64,000 nt of DNA from Pseudoscleropodium purum (GCA_963969395.1 OZ017798.1:22188173-22252172); one strand, 5' to 3'. Shown: positions 1 to 15,000, counted from the stretch's first letter. The notes: generated from the letters alone by a model not told the origin. Made by a program: numbers and translations.

Positions 1-208
1 TTGTCACTTCAAATGCTAATATCTTGCAATCTACAAGGTGAAAATTTCTGAAAAAATTTCCACATATTCTCAAACAAGCTTACTACAAGATCCTACGTTA
101 CATGTGTCCAAAAATGTTTTCATTTGAAATTTGGTGCTTGTATTAGAAATGGTAGTTTTTGAGTGTTCTTGGTGAAAACATAGTCTCTGTCTGACCTTTA
201 GGAGTTAA
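1..208 (+). repeat. Family B repeat, truncated by the window edge
   Basis: Right-hand portion of the family: CACTTCAAATGCTAATATCTTGCAATCTAC..., then the TAGAAATGGTAGTTTTTGAG and GGTGAAAACATAGT segments, ending at TTAGGAGTTAA. Confidence 0.7.
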
Positions 209-525
209 ACTTTGGTGAAGCATTATATTTCTACATTCATCCACCTTTGAAGACAAAAAATATTTTTTAATCATATTAATGTACTTTTTCATTCAAATTT
301 TGGTAACTTCATCTACATTTTCAATAGATATAGAAATTTTTTGGCAAAAAAATATTACTTTTTCTAGCGAAAAGTTGAAATTTATTTTGAAATGGTGCAA
401 TATGGCCCATGTCCCCCCCCTCCCAAGGACTGATTCACACCGTCCCTTTGGAAAATGATATATAAATAAATGTTTTTTTATTACACTCGTCTACCTTTAT
501 AATTCCAATTTGATTTGGTTTTATC

Positions 526-1080
526 ATGACACCTAATAGTAGGGTGATTGTAGTGGCACTAATTTTGCACTTTCACAATGAGTTAAGTTATGCATCAGTG
601 CGGAGTACCTTATCCAATATGGTTTGGGATCTAATTAATGACATCATTCAAGGCATTAAATATCCTAAACAAACCACCTCTTTGTTAGGCCTAACAGCTT
701 ATAGTTGCAGGGTCAGTTTTCAAGTGGAACAGATCTACCAAAATCATCAGGAGTGGAGGCCATTTATTTGATACTAAAGCCCATGTTGACAGACAACTAC
801 CCCAAAATCTCGGTCACGAAAGGAGTAGGGTAGCCAACCTATTTCCAACCACTTAAGCAATTACGCATATCTGAAGTGCTGTTTTCCTGAGTACAAAATT
901 TTTTCCCGTACACAAAAATAGAGTTTGGAAGGATTCTGCAATTTTTCAGAATTTTTGTTCTCAAAACATAATTATTGTGAATTTTTTAATTGAAGAATAT
1001 GTTTGACATGTTTTGGACATGTAGACTTTCCTATTTCCAACCATGGATTGGTTGCAAAATCAACTAAGGACTAATAACAA
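526..1080 (+). repeat. Family E repeat
   Basis: Parallels about 27280-28190: both carry AGCAATTACGCATATCTG / ACAATTACGCGTATCTGG, a GGAAGGATTC-like segment, CTCAAAACATAAT and AACCATGGATTGGTTGCA-like sequence. An 81-codon frame at 526-771 has no recognised domain and I do not call it a gene. Confidence 0.5.
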
Positions 1081-2162
1081 TATTGAGAGTCTTACAACAA
1101 ATCATAATGCACCACAATTGCATTAGGAATTGTGCTATAATTAATTGTTGCTCATGTTTATCAAAATAGAAAGAGAAGAACCTATATAACTAGAATAGGA
1201 AGGTGATCAACCCTATAACATTTTTACCAATTAGGTAGGGTTCTTGTATAGTGGACAAAAAATTGTTATATGCACTAGGGGGTTGCTTTTTGATCATTGT
1301 ATTGTTTCCCCTTTCAATAAAAATTGTCCATGTGTTTCAAAAAAAAATTGTTATATAACTCTTCAACCAATCCTAATCCTTGAAGTAATCCCTACGTGCC
1401 CAAGCCTTTTCAAGTGTGTTTTTCATATGAAAAAAGAGCATGAGTTGATGGTTATCTCCAACAAAGTGATTTTTTTTCAAAATCTAAAGATATAGATATT
1501 TAAAGAGCTTGTTTATTAGTAGGCGTACCAATTTTGAGTGTAAATTGCATAGGAGTTGTGAGATTATGACAAGAGAAATGTAAGTATCCTATTTTTAATA
1601 TATTGTCCCTCCTCCACAATGTTTGAGAAAATTAGCATGGAAGAGTTTGGGAAGATTGGAGGCGACATGAGCAACTAGAAATTGTCTTAGCACACTACAA
1701 TGTACGTCCAAAAAACTTAAAGTTCAAATGAACACTTGCATGTTGTTAAATTTTCAATGATAAAAATCATTAAAAGACTTTACACTTTACATTAGAACCA
1801 TTTTCAAAAAGCAAATGGATAAGTATAATTTTATAGATCTTAGATCAAGTGAAATTGGAAGCTTTGCTTAAAGCTGAAAAATCAGGTTAAATTAGCAAGC
1901 TTTAATCTTCTACTATTGGTATATATATGCCTTTGAGGACTTCTCAAAATAAAATATTTTTCTTTCTATAGTGAAAAATAAAAGCCTCCTATAGCTAATC
2001 TTTAATATTTTCTATCATTTTTTCTTGAACAATTAAAAGAATTTAACTGTCCACACTAAAATGAGCCTATTGTAAGATTTTGAATTTGCCGTAGATGGTT
2101 GGTTAGGCATTTAGAGATTAACTAATAAGTTTCTCTTGGGCATTAGCAAAGTATAATACCTT

Positions 2163-2450
2163 CATTACAAAAATTCTGAGGCCTCAAAAGGGCTGCAAGT
2201 CACTATTACAGTGCAATTAGGAAAAAAATAAAAAATAAAAAATAAATTTTTATTTTTGAAATTTGAAATCTGATGTAGTACTAGTAGTTCCATGTTAGCA
2301 CCACGTCAGATTGACTACTTTTTTAAAAATATATATTTTTCTAAATTTTTTTAAAAAGATTTATTTTTTTATTTTTCTGTAATTGCACCGCAAGGAGTGC
2401 CGAAAATAAAAAATTGGCAACCCTTCGAAGGCCTCATAACTTTTGTAATG
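2163..2450. mobile_element. Foldback element (MITE-like)
   Basis: Outer ends CATTACAAAAATTCTGAGGC and, inverted, CATTACAAAAGTTATGAGGC; homology of the arms continues for about 60 bp through GTGCAATTA. The AT-rich centre has a CATGTTAGCACCACGTCAGA-like segment. Related fragments are at about 4925-5165 and 16520-16690. No clear target duplication. Confidence 0.6.
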
Positions 2451-2636
2451 CCTAACATAGAAAGGACTATTGCCTAGCTATACGATGTCATGCATTTTGA
2501 TATGGTAACCTATTATCTTTTATAAGGGTTTGATTTCATGTAAATTTAGTAATTTTTTTCAAAGCATTCTACATGTTATCTTGCAAGTGACACAAACTAC
2601 TTATATAATAACAAGGTAGGAGATCCATAAAGTGTT

Positions 2637-2880
2637 AGGGCTCTAAAAGCTAGAAGCATTCACCTCCTGAAATCTACCTTATTTGTACATTTGATTTCTC
2701 ATTGCACCATTGATGTACAAATAATGCACATTTAAGGACAAAGATGCTTTTAGTGACCATTGCGTTTCCAACTTCAAAAATTCATAACTAATTCCGTAAA
2801 ACTCCAAAAAATGTGAAACTATTTGGATTAAATGCCAATCCCAATTTTCCTCTTAACTTAAAAATTATCATATTTAGCTT
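2637..2880 (+). repeat. Family C repeat, uninterrupted copy
   Basis: Contains GGCTCTAAAAGC, GCATTCACCTCCTGAAAT, CTTCAAAAATTCATAACTAA TTCC and ATGCCAATCCCAA in the order of the copies at 16.8/20.5 and 30.4 kb. It shows the empty Harbinger target site. Confidence 0.65.
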
Positions 2881-3540
2881 TGAAGTAGTATAAATGATGG
2901 AAAATCGTTCCAAATGTCTTGAAACTTTCTTACGATGTAGATCAACTATTCAAATAGTCACATATCAATTTTCATCCCAATCTATTATACTTTTCAATTT
3001 TATTTTTACAAATTAGAACAACAAAATATTTATTGTTTTGAAATTTTGTAATTTTTTTAGTGCTCCTACTTAGAATTTTTTTTTATGTTGTATCTTCATA
3101 GGGTATAATTTTTTCAAAGGTGTGTATATTGTTTTTATTTTTTAATCAAAAATCATAATTTTTCTAATATTAAAGTACACCAAAAAACTAAGCATGAGAA
3201 TTGTGAAAATGCAACAAAATCAACGAGAGTTTTTTGCAATCATTGTTCTCCAAGATACTTTTGGTCCCATCATTGTGACAAATTTTTTGACCTAGGGTTG
3301 TCTACAAAATGAAGTCTTTTAATTCCCATAAAATGATGCAAAATCTTCCTTCTCCACTAAAAAAGATTCCTTGCCTTTGAGGATTATTATTAGTATAGCA
3401 AAGTGCATAGTGACAAACTATGCACTGAAATCCTACACTCCAGTTTTATTTTTTATTTAACCCACCACAACAAGCTTCCCAATCTCCTTTTTGTTTTTCC
3501 ATTTCCTTTTACCTTTCCACCCCTTCTACCCCTTTGCAAT

Positions 3541-3775
3541 TTCCAGGTGGGGTGGCATTGGCAATTAATATGGGATATATCCCGTATTTCTTACCTATAT
3601 TTGTATCTTGTATTCCATATTTGTACTTGTATCCATACATCATAAATGTATTTGTATTCATATCCATATCTATTTTATATTATATTTGCATACTTGTATT
3701 GTATTTGTATACAAGATCAACGACATGAAAGGGCAAGATTAAAATCAATGGCTATCAAATTTTTAAGCTAGGAGG
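3541..3775 (+). repeat. GGATAC element, degenerate copy 1
   Basis: Contains CAATTAATATGGGATATATCCC, a run of GTATTC/GTATCC/TTGTAC units, and ACAAGATCAACGAC, in the family order. Neither end is recognisable. Confidence 0.6.
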
Positions 3776-4924
3776 AGGGAGGAAATGGATGAACAAGAGA
3801 TATGCAACCTCTTTTCAGTGCATAATGTACTTCAAAGCTACAAATGCAAGCTTTACTAACATCATCAATCTTTTTTGTTTTGTCTTTATTGTCACCCTTA
3901 GTTTTATCCTTCACCTCATTATTAGTGCCTTTGCTATAGACACTTTTTTCACATTTAGAGTCTTTCTCTTTGTCTTTTGTTCCTTTGGATTTGAATTTTT
4001 GGTGTAATTTTCAACACTTGGTGCTTAGTTGTGTTGGAAAATTGCAATTGAAACAATATTTTATCAAGGTGTCTTAGAGTCAATTGTAGTCTTTGTAGAT
4101 TGAGCAATATATCCACACTCTATAGTTGTGGTATGCACGTTACTTTTCTGTGCTAGTTTTCCCAATTTTGAAGGCCAAACCACCTCTAACTTTGTTCTAC
4201 CTCCAAATAAATTGCGAAAGTTTGGTGTATGTTATTGTCAAAAAAACTCAATGTTCTATTGATGCTAAGTTTTAAAATCCATGTAGTCCTATATTGGTGC
4301 CCTCTCCAAATGCTAGAATAAAGTTTGCCAAGTATGATAAGGATTGAGACCAATTTGCTATTATGCCTAACCATTTCCCAACTTGCCAAATTCCAAGATG
4401 AAATGATTGAGCTCAATAGTAGAAACCTTGGGAGTCATCTTACACCTTGTATACCTTCATAAATCCAAGCCATCTCATTGTCACCAAAATACAAAACTAT
4501 GTAAACACCAAGATCTTCACCTTTCAATTAATCACTCAATACAATTTTTGGTAATTTAATCACTAATAATTAAATCCTCTACAAATTCTCATTCATAAAA
4601 AATATTTGGCATTGACCTTCAATTTCAATATCTAATAGTCTTGGAGCCCAATGAACTTGTTCACTATATGTAGTTCCACCCAACAAGTCTAGTTTGGCTA
4701 TTTAGCACTACATAGCACACAAATGTCACATACGCACTCAACTTGAGTGTGATGGATAATATACAATGGCAACAATATCAAAGTCTAAACTCTCATCCAT
4801 TTCTTGATTTATTGTTGTAGCTGCATATTCTAACCAAGCATCTAATTCCTTGTACCAAATGGAACTAAAAGAGTAATCTCTTTACACAAACTCTATGAAT
4901 ATCAAAGAAAATCCATTACAAAAA

Positions 4925-5165
4925 ATCTGAACCTTGTAAAGGGTTGTTTTAGTTTTCATTTTTAGGACCTCTGTGGTGCAAATACAATTCTATTTTTTTT
5001 AATTAATATCTTTTTTGGAATTTTTTTAATTAAAAAAAACTGAAATCTCCAATTTGATGTGGCCCTAGTAGTGCCCCATCAAATTCCTTGAAAAAAAATC
5101 CATTGTAATTGCACTATTGCCATGCAAACTCACAACCTTCTACATGGTTCAAAATTTTTGTAATA
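4925..5165. repeat. Degenerate copy of the 2.2-kb foldback element
   Basis: Shares a GATGTGGCCCTAGTAGTGCC-like centre and a CATTGTAATTGCACTATTGC-like arm with the element at 2163-2450. The left arm is poorly preserved. Confidence 0.45.
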
Positions 5166-6004
5166 TTTGCAAGTCAAGAGCTTTAATATTCCACACCTAC
5201 CTTGTTTAAGAACACAATTCTTAGTTTTTCACTACAATGGCATTTGCACTAATAGGAAAATCCACACAAATCTATGAATATAAAGTCATAGTAATACTAA
5301 TCTACACTTATCAACCTTCAAGTTTTTCATTGCTTGAAGGCCCTACTAGGTCCCCAACAATTGATAGAAATTGGGGCCCACTACCTTAGTGTCTCTCCTT
5401 GCAAATGCTTCCACATCCAAAAGCCTTTAATTTCAAGCTAGAATTAAAATAGAGATTGTTATACTATGCAATTGTAGAAGTGCAAGTAGTGAGTGCAATA
5501 CTACTACAAGTGCAATGTATGGATGGTATGAAGGACTCACTTCTACAAATGGCGTTGAGACTGCCTTTGCTCCACCCTCTCCAAATTTATTGTTGAGATT
5601 GTTTTTTGGATTTGGTGCCCCAACAAATCCAACCAAGCCCCTTTGACATTCAACATTGCTAGCACATGGGCCTAAGTGCCTTGAACTTAGTTGAAGGTAT
5701 GTACCTACAACCATTTGAAGATGTTCATAATATATATACCTATATGTAGGGTCACTATAATATTAAAAAAATCTATAACACATATACCTATAATCATAGA
5801 AGGTATCTATGATATAGTCTTAGGTTCATGGGCTCATAGATTCTATGCTCACATGCTAACACTCCCCTTTGACAATATCTTCTTTGATACATACTTGTTG
5901 CAAACCTTCAACTGAATCCCGCAACTCACAATTGCCTATTGTAGATACATAGTATTGTTGTTCTTCATTTGCATTGTGCTATCAACTTATTTGCATTGTG
6001 CTTT

Positions 6005-6514
6005 GGAGGCATTTTTTGAGTGGATAGTGAGGAGAGGTATCTAATATCTACCCAAAAGTGATTTCATTTTTGTGCTCATTTTTGGGTTTTAAAGATTTTA
6101 AAATTTTCATTGCAACCCCTCCCCCTTCTTGTAATTTTCAAGAACCAATGTAGTAACAATCAATATAGGATAATTCCTTCCGTATCCATATCCGGTATTG
6201 TATTCGTATTGAGTACCTATATTTAGAATTCATCCCATATCTGATACTAAATTTGTATCCAGTACCCGTATTTAGTATTCATCCTATATCCATATCTGAT
6301 ATTGTGTACATATCTGGTATTCATTTTGTATTTCATATTTGGACGGCTCAAATTAAATCTCACAAGATCAACGACTTGTGATTTTTTAAGAAATCAATGG
6401 CAATTTTAAGGGTAAGCATTTTTTCTTAAAAAAATCAACAACTTGTAAATTTTTTGAGAGGAAGGGGAAACTAATGCAAACCAAGGGGGGAGGAGCCATC
6501 TTTTGAGTGGATAG
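6005..6514 (+). repeat. GGATAC element, copy 2
   Basis: Non-coding element of about 510 bp. The left end has a palindrome (GAGTGGATAG ... CTACCCAAAAG), then a pyrimidine-rich tract, CAATATAGGATAATTCC, an array of degenerate GTATCC/GTATTC units, TCACAAGATCAACGACTTGTG (a hairpin), a purine-rich tract, and the right end GGAGCCATCTTTTGAGTGGA TAG. Shares this order with copies at 15768, 41356, 41865, 51957 and 53258. The superfamily is not recognised. Confidence 0.8.
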
Positions 6515-7329
6515 AATTGCCTTCTTCCTTCTATCAACTTATTTTTGCAATCTTCTCATGCCTTCTATTTAGCCTTAGATCTTGCTAAGATCAACTCAAT
6601 TGCTTATCAAAAGTCATATAAAAAAATTGAGAATGCACAAATGCTTTATTTATGTAGCACCAATTAATGCAAAATTTCATCTAATTATGATCCAAAATTG
6701 CAATTTTACCTTTCAATCTTGAAAAGCTTTATTTTCATGATCATAAAGAATATGAAAACATTTATACAAGCTCCCAAAATGATGTACTCTACCAACACCT
6801 CTAGCCCTCCTAGTCTTGGGAGGTACCATTGGTTTATTTTTGAATGTTGACATATTTTGCAAAGTCTAATTTTTTCGGTCTTTGTAAATCTTCATTATTG
6901 AAAGAATTATACTTGTTTGTAGAAAAGATTGAAAGAATGCAAGACCATAGAATTTTGATCCAATGAGTCAAAGGCTAAAGGTTGATCCCTCGTAAATCCC
7001 AACTTGGAGCTCAAAAGGGACATCCATCTTCTTAGGGTTCAATTGCAAGGATAGGTGGCTATTAGATGGGCATGAACTTATAATAGTAGAGGTGCAAGTA
7101 ACTAGGTGGGGCATAGACATAGTAGTAGGGCACTAACACATGGAAGCAAGCTATTGCAAAAGAGAGCAACGGTGCTAGGATCATCATATACTTTCTTGGA
7201 CCTTCATCCATTGGATGCACTACAAGATTCTAAGTGAATAAGCAAACTTGGTTGCATTTAGTTGGTGGCATAGAACTTTGCACATTTTTTAACTTGTGTT
7301 TATAAAATCTCTAAAAGTTGTATTTATAT

Positions 7330-7770
7330 TTAGTTGTGATCAAGTTGTTTGAGGCTCATAAAAATGAGCTTCAAGCACGTTAGATCTAAAGGGGAAAATC
7401 ACATTATGAATTCATTTAAGAAAATTGTAGAATAAATTTTGAGAAGTTGTGAATTGATTATGGTTATGCACATTATGTCCTTTAGTCTCATATTTTTGAT
7501 ATCCTAAATTTTGGACTTGACATGTGAAAAATGGATTTAAAGTCTTCAAACTAGTTTCACAATTTTAATACACTCTTGATCAAATATCACAATCTTTTGA
7601 TCAATAACTAATGTTGTTGTGTTTTTTTTTCCTATATGATCTACAACAAGTTTAGTTTGAATTCATACAATTACAATTTTTTTTTAAATTTATAAAACAA
7701 ATCATAACTTGGAGTCTTTATTTAGTTTTGAGCAAACTTTGAGCAGGTTAAAAAAAGACCAAGGACATTC
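7330..7770 (+). repeat. Family D repeat
   Basis: Shares GAATTCATTTAAGAAAATTG, TTGACATGTGAAAAATGG and GATCTACAACAAGTTTAGTT with about 23555-24130. No coding content. Confidence 0.6.
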
Positions 7771-8149
7771 AAGTATTAAATATGTACAACAATAGAAGGG
7801 ACAACAATAGGTCATCTTGCCTTAGCCCATATTCAATCTTGATAAAAGTTAACCCTAGAAAGATGCTACAAACACTAAGTGTCCAATGGATGACAGAGAA
7901 TCCTTTTATGTAAGATGAAAGTACAAATGTTCATCCTTAAAATTTTGTAGTAAAAAGTGAGGTCTTGCACAATAGTTTGACCTCCAATGAAAGTGCTCTT
8001 GGATTTTTTAAGCAAATGATTCACATAATACCTCAACAGATGATTTCTATAGTGATCAATCCATCCTTCTAAGATGAAATGTGTAAATTTTGAAGGACCT
8101 AGTTAGTGAATGAAGAATACAATTCTCTAACTCAAACAAATTTCACTTT

Positions 8150-9060
8150 GGGGTGGGTGGGGGGGGGACAACTAAGCTTGCTATAGCATTTTAGCAACTT
8201 CGTGCAAATTTATGGTCGTTTCAATCTGGAATTTGCTACAGCCCCCTAATTTAATCCGTGAAGGACTATCCCCTCCCCAATGATCAAGGTAGTCATCAAA
8301 ATGCTCTGACCAATTGATGCATTCTTTGTTTCCACACAATGAACAGTCTCGAGTCATCCATTGAGTCCAACACTTTTTTGGCCTTGGCGTCATTTACGGG
8401 TTAATTCTGCCTGCCTGTTTGTGAAACTGTGGAAATCATTTGAAATATCAGTTTTAAATCAGTGCAAACCAGGTGTCCGTCACTGACACATGATGTTCAA
8501 ACTTCAGCAAGAAGGATGTAAGAAAAAACTCTGCATGACAGCGATTGATAATGGCCGTCATTTTGATGCACCCAGTTGCGGTGCTTATCTAGAGGTCAGG
8601 CCAGGCACGGGTGATAGTACACACTCAGGCCTGATGTTGGCCCAAGATGGACAACAACTTGCAAGTTAACAGAGACTGAAGGGTAAGGTATTGTACATTT
8701 ATTTTTTTAAGTCAAAGTTAAACTTAACTTACTTTTTCTAACTTAACTTAGAATTGAAATGAAATGGCCCCGTGACATTTCCCACACTTGAAGTCCATCA
8801 ACGTTACCCCATTTTAACTTATCATCTGGTTATGAGAGTCGAGTCTGTCCTCTCACCCCATGATTGATACTTGAGCAACTGATGCCTCCAGCAACGGTCT
8901 ATTTCAGTAGTAGTAAAATTTGTTGACTCAGGAAAATTCATTAAAAAAATCTTGTTGGGGACCAACCGACGACGGAACTGCACCCGGGAAAAGGGGGGGG
9001 GGGCAGGGACTGCTGACAACAAGGCGTTTTAGTAGCAGCGTGGATAGGAAGGTAGTCTTC
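8150..9060. other. GC-richer island, no gene recognised
   Basis: Begins after a poly-G tract (about 8152-8168) and ends after another (about 8990-9003). Short minus-strand frames (8181-8393, 8822-9022) lack recognisable domains. Confidence 0.45.
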
Positions 9061-12000
9061 TCTTAAAGTGACCTTTTTAAGAGCTGATTGCATTTTGGGA
9101 GAAGGTAACTGAAACTCCTCAAAACAATTTTTGTAGTCAATTTTTGTAGGAAGAGGAATGGAATTGGCATTGAACCCAAGTTGTTTAATGCTTTTTGAAC
9201 CTTTATAGCATTAGTTACTAATTTTTGAAGTTGAAACAATGTAGTGGTCGTTAAAAGTGACCACCTTTTGAAATGTACGTTTTTGGTATATTGAAGAAAG
9301 TAAAATTTATGTACCTTTGTGTTAAAAGTTGCTTCTAGAGCACCCTACTTTACTCAAGAGCCCATGTTGTTTTGTAGAACTTGCACTAGTACAAACTTGA
9401 GGCCCATAGTTAGGGAAATGATCTACAAAAAGACTCACAAGTTGAACTTCATTGTTAGTAAGTTTTCTTGTAGTCACTCTCTTAGTCTATATGCACTAAT
9501 AGAAAGTTGGACGTGGAACACCAAGAAGAGTACTAAAGCTTAGTATTAGAGGCATGTATGGGCACTAAGTTCTAGTACTTTCATTGGTACTTCAAGACAA
9601 ATTTTCGAGTAGTAGCATCCTAAGTCTCTATTGGTGTTTGGGCAAATTTTGTTGCTTTCACATTTAGGAATTTTTGCATTATTTTTTTAAGATAGCTTCT
9701 AATCATTATACACTATATATGTAGATTCATTATACATCATTTCAATAAGTATTGCAAAAATTATAAGTTGTTGTTAATTTCAATGTCAAAATAAGATGTT
9801 AAAAATATATTTTAAGAAAGGTTGAGTTCATTTTATTTGATTGAATAAGTTGACACATGCACTAAAACATTTCAACCATTGTATTTTGACTAATGAAAGA
9901 AAATTTATGAGGAATTTTATTTTGTAGGCAAAAAGGGCAAAAAGGACAAAAAAACACGCATAGCTACTTTTTGAATTCAATGTTTAAAATTTTCAAAGAA
10001 GAACAAAATATAGGATATGTGTTTCTTACTAGAATAGTTTTACTATTGGAATTTAGAAGCTTCAATTTCATATTAAAATTATTAGTTTCTTCTTTCACTC
10101 TTATAATTTTCATAAAGATGAATGTAATTTTTTGGTGTAATATTTGTTTTTTTGGCTTCATATATTTCCAACATTTTTATAAGACACACATGTTGTTTTC
10201 TAAAAGAATTGAAATATAAATCTTTGCTTGTGGAAAGGGCTATCAAAAAATAGTTTTTTAAGCTTAGACACATTAATTTTGCAAATATGGCAAGAGAAGG
10301 GGCATTCTAAATTTAGGGATGATATACTTGAACAAATACACAAAATTATTCTTTGGTTTAATTTTTTTAAAGAAATGTCATAGATGAAGATTTTAGCCTT
10401 TTTGTAGAAAAAAGTATTTTGAAGTAGTTGTAGACTTTGAAACACTCTAAAACTCAGAGTTCTACCAAGTAGTATTCACCAATATTTGGGATGTGAGAAT
10501 TTTTTTATGCCTTTTATAAAACACCATATATTTCTCTTCTAATTGTTTGCCAAAATGTTTTTTTTTGTAGTCACTCAAGTCCATTCTCCCAAACACCATG
10601 CTAATAATTTGCTCCCTTGTTCCATAGTCCAACCCTATAAATTGAGAAGTTAAATTGAAGTTCTACAAATATTCTATTAAGGTACATAGCTTAAACCTTG
10701 GGATCTAAGGATTTGGTAAATAGAGATATTATAAGTTATGCAATGTTATGTATGTAAAGTAAAAAAATGAACATCTATTTAGTTTATATTTAAAAATAAA
10801 AAAATAGAATTGGAAATATATAGATATACATATTCCAAATACACATGTAGATTGTACTTGGTTATTATATTATATAAGAGCTTGCAAAATAAAGATTAAA
10901 AACCTTTGTCTTTCTTTCTTTAATTTCTAGTGATTATTAAAGCTAAAGTTTAGTAAAGTCAACTAAAAATGTCAATATACTCTATGCTAGGGTCAAATTT
11001 GTTAAAAATTAATTCTAAACATAAATATACATGGAATTTAAAGAAAATTTTAAAATTATAGAGTGGCATAATTGAGTAGTGGAAAAATAATTAATAAAAA
11101 ACAAATTAATCTTAAAAAAAACATAAATTCCAAACCATGAGTGTTAGTAAAGCCACATGTATTGATAAAGTCCTAAATACCAATACAATTGTGAAACTAC
11201 TAATGATTATAGAATATTTTCAATTGTATTGAAGGTTGTGAAATATTTTGAATTTTGTAAAATGAAATTCTAAAAATTCTAAATCAACTCGATATAAATA
11301 AAATAAAATCCAAAAGAAATAATTTCATACGGAGTCTAATGAATTTGACCCCAACTTACGGTAGATGGAAAAACAACATCTTTCTTTTGACATTGAGGAT
11401 GTATTTGAATAGTATAAGCCTATGAACTCTATTTCTCCAATTAGGCTTTTGTTTTCAAAATTAGAAAACCTCTTTTAAATTAGAGCATATTTTTTCAAAA
11501 GAAAGAAAAAAATAACTACAATCCATTTGAAAGCTTATATGTTTACAAATTTACAATCTTTAATTTTTGAAAAAAACTTTTTGAAAAAATATGTTTTAAA
11601 AATCATTTAATTGGAAAATATGCTATGTAATGCTTTTATAAAAATCATTTAAGCCTTTAATGTAAAAGAGAATATTTTCTTGAATTTATATGGAATATAT
11701 CCTTCAATATAGAAGGTCCTATACATAAACAATATAAACAAATTAAAATATTCTTTAGAATTTATTTTTATTCTTTTATTTTTTAAATTAGGCATATTTT
11801 ACTCAAATTGCTAGGTACTTCTTTTTATTCTGAAATAAAACATTATCATTTATTTTATTTTATTTTTAATTAAAATAAAAACATATTATTATTTTTATTT
11901 GTTTTCAATCACTTTTATATAGGCTTCCATGATTGGATGACACTTTATACTATTTCTAATGAGGGGTTCAATATCAACAAAACTTGCATATTATTAATTT

Positions 12001-15000
12001 GGAACTTTTTTAGTGATTATACCAACTTGGTTGGTTTGGGGAACTTCATTGTATGTTTGTAATCACCATAATGCTTTGGGCACAAAATTCAAGGAATTAA
12101 GCCCTATTCCTATTTTCTAAAAAGATTTGTTAACACAATTCATTTTATTCTTTGTTATTTCTATTCCGCTTGATTATGTATTAGAATTGCACTTTCTACA
12201 ATTTTGAGCCAATTTGTAGGTAAAATAAAGTATACTTGATATTATCCACCACCACAAAAATGATTATAGGTCACAACATCTTTGTAGATAATATCTTGAA
12301 TAGAAATAAATTCATTGTTTTTTCAATTGTTATAAAGTTAATTTCTCTATTATAGACTATTTAAAGATAAAATTAGCATGCGAACAAAATATTTTTATAT
12401 GTAAAGAATCAAAATAGACTGCCAAAACTTTATAGAATTGAAATTTAATATCTACCAATTTTGGAAAACTTATGTTGTTATAATTTTACTAGTGTTTTTT
12501 ACCTTTCTTTTGATTTGCAATCAAGAGATTTCTACTTGATTAAAATACTTTAATTCTAATGTGATTCCAATGGATATCAAAGAAGGTATTTTTATTTAAT
12601 GAGAGTCAATTATTCTATGGTAAAAGAAAATGGAGATATTACAATAGTCATACAATACAACAACATTAGACTTTTGTTGTGTAGAAAGTCAATTAAAGTA
12701 GACAAAGTAAGAAGTAAAAGGACCTATCTCTAGACACAATGGTTTGTTGTGCATTCATGGGATGAATACAATTTTTAATATGTAGGCAAATATGAAAGAT
12801 GACATTAGTAATTGAAATTATACTTTATTAAAAAGTATAAAATTGTTTTCAATTTTTGAAGTGTGATTTTTATTTGTTCATAAAAATCAATAAGTCACTC
12901 AATAACCACTGAAGTGAATCTATAATGGTCATCCTAATGACCTAAGTGCTCACAATTTTTGCTAAAACAACTAAAAAAATGCAAGAAATAGTTTAAAACT
13001 ATAGCCATCAATTGAAAACATTTGTTGTGCTTGCTAAGCCATTCCATTACCTTCTCTTTAGACTTTGATTATAGACACAAAATCATTATTTAGTGACCTA
13101 TATCTTATTTATTATAAAGTGCAAATTTTAAGCCAAATGTGTGATTGTAGTGGGATGATTCTAAAGTTTCTATCGTGAACTCCTTTGCTTTACTAGATAT
13201 AGGGAACTTTTTTATTTCCAATGATTATGTCTGTTGATAAAAACCAAGGCCATATTTCCAATGATGATTTATGCATATATAGATATAGATATAAATATAG
13301 ATATAGATAACAATGAAACTAATTAATTGTTTTCAATTCTATCAATATAATCCAAAGTATTATAGTTTTTATAGTATACTAGCACTAAAATGTGGAGGAA
13401 AAATTTGTAAAGTTTGACTATGTGGATTGCAAGATATAAGAATTTGAAGTGATACTAAAACTTTTTTTGGATACTCTCTGACAATTGAGTCAATGACTTT
13501 GATTGTCTTTTGCAAGATTTTTGCCCTATGAACTTTAAAATACAAACTCCACAACAATGAAAATCTTACTAGGTATTTAAAACCTAAATTTCAAAGATGA
13601 CAAGGAAGCAGTTCAAGCAGAGGGTGTCCAAAGGATCTTTATTTCCCTCATGTGCAAAAATTTGACAATATTCTAGTAATTTTTGCAAAGGATAAATTCA
13701 TTTCATATTTTCAAAACAAAAAATATAATCTTTGTGGATAGAAGAAATTGTGATTTTTCAGAAAAGAAGAAAAATATAAAATTGATCTAAAATTAGATTT
13801 TTTTTATTGGATTGAAAAGACCAATGTAGGTACTTTGTAATAAAAACTTTTGGAAAACCCTATGAAAAAGGGTTTGAAATGTTCTCACTATATTAATTGT
13901 TATTCCTAAGATTTTTAATGTCATATGTTGTTGCCATTTTCAACCTCCATTCCCGTCCATAAGCTTCTTTACCTTTAGTCACACTATTCATTGATTTCTA
14001 AGGATTTTAGCATGTTACATTGAAGTTCAACGCTTGTGCAATAGTCCACACGCAACTCACTTTTTCTTCACTTTCCACCTTTGTCATGGACACCATTCTT
14101 GCTCTTGGTGCCCCTTAAAAAATCAAGAATATAGTCATGCTTAACATACCACCCTTTTCTCCATTTTGCCCCCAAAATGCCTCTAACTTCTTAAATATGT
14201 AGCCAATTTTTATAAAAGGTACCTTGAAAAGCTTATGCAATTATAGAAAACTACATCTCTAAAAAAATTAAAAATATTGTACAAAAATTGCAGTTATAGG
14301 CCCCTATCCATTTATCCCATTTGTCCTTGAAGAAGACTTTGTCCCTTTAATTTTAATTTTTTTCATAAAATTTTAAAGAATAAATATTCAAATTTTTGAA
14401 TGAAAACTTTTCAGAAAATAAAAACCTTGAATGTTGTAATTATTCAATTCATAATTAATAAATCATTAAAAATTTAGCAATTACCTTCCAAAAAATTAAT
14501 CAAATTTATTATACACATATACATATAAGCTCAATCTCTATTGGGATCATTGGGGTCATAATTTGAATTTCCATAGACTAAGAATCTAAGTATTTAGGTA
14601 CCAAAAGACTAACTAAAAAAGTTAAGCACGTTGCAAATCTATCATATACACATGATTACAAGTGGATGGACCCATGAAATGTGTATTTTAAGTGGAATTG
14701 AACACCAAGGTCTAGTGGAAAATTAATTAAAATTATCAAAAACAAAGAATAATTGGCAAAGTATTGTAGTTGAAATACTACTTCCTTTGTCTATTTGTTC
14801 TTCTTTGATATGTCATCATCTTTGTTCATTGTTGCAAAATGATGCATAACACTTGCACTCTAGAGCTAGTGCCAATAGCTTCAAATATGCCCACAACTCC
14901 AAAGTTCCACCACCCTTCACACTAGAACAAAATCATTTGTTCTAAAATTTGAGCTTGGCATGGAATGAGACGATGATTTTTTCAAGCAATAGTAGTAATT

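Noticed and set aside
6005..6514. Helitron interpretation of the GGATAC elements because of the hairpin near one end
   Set aside because: The ends are not the TC...CTRR pair, and most copies have inverted ends at both sides.
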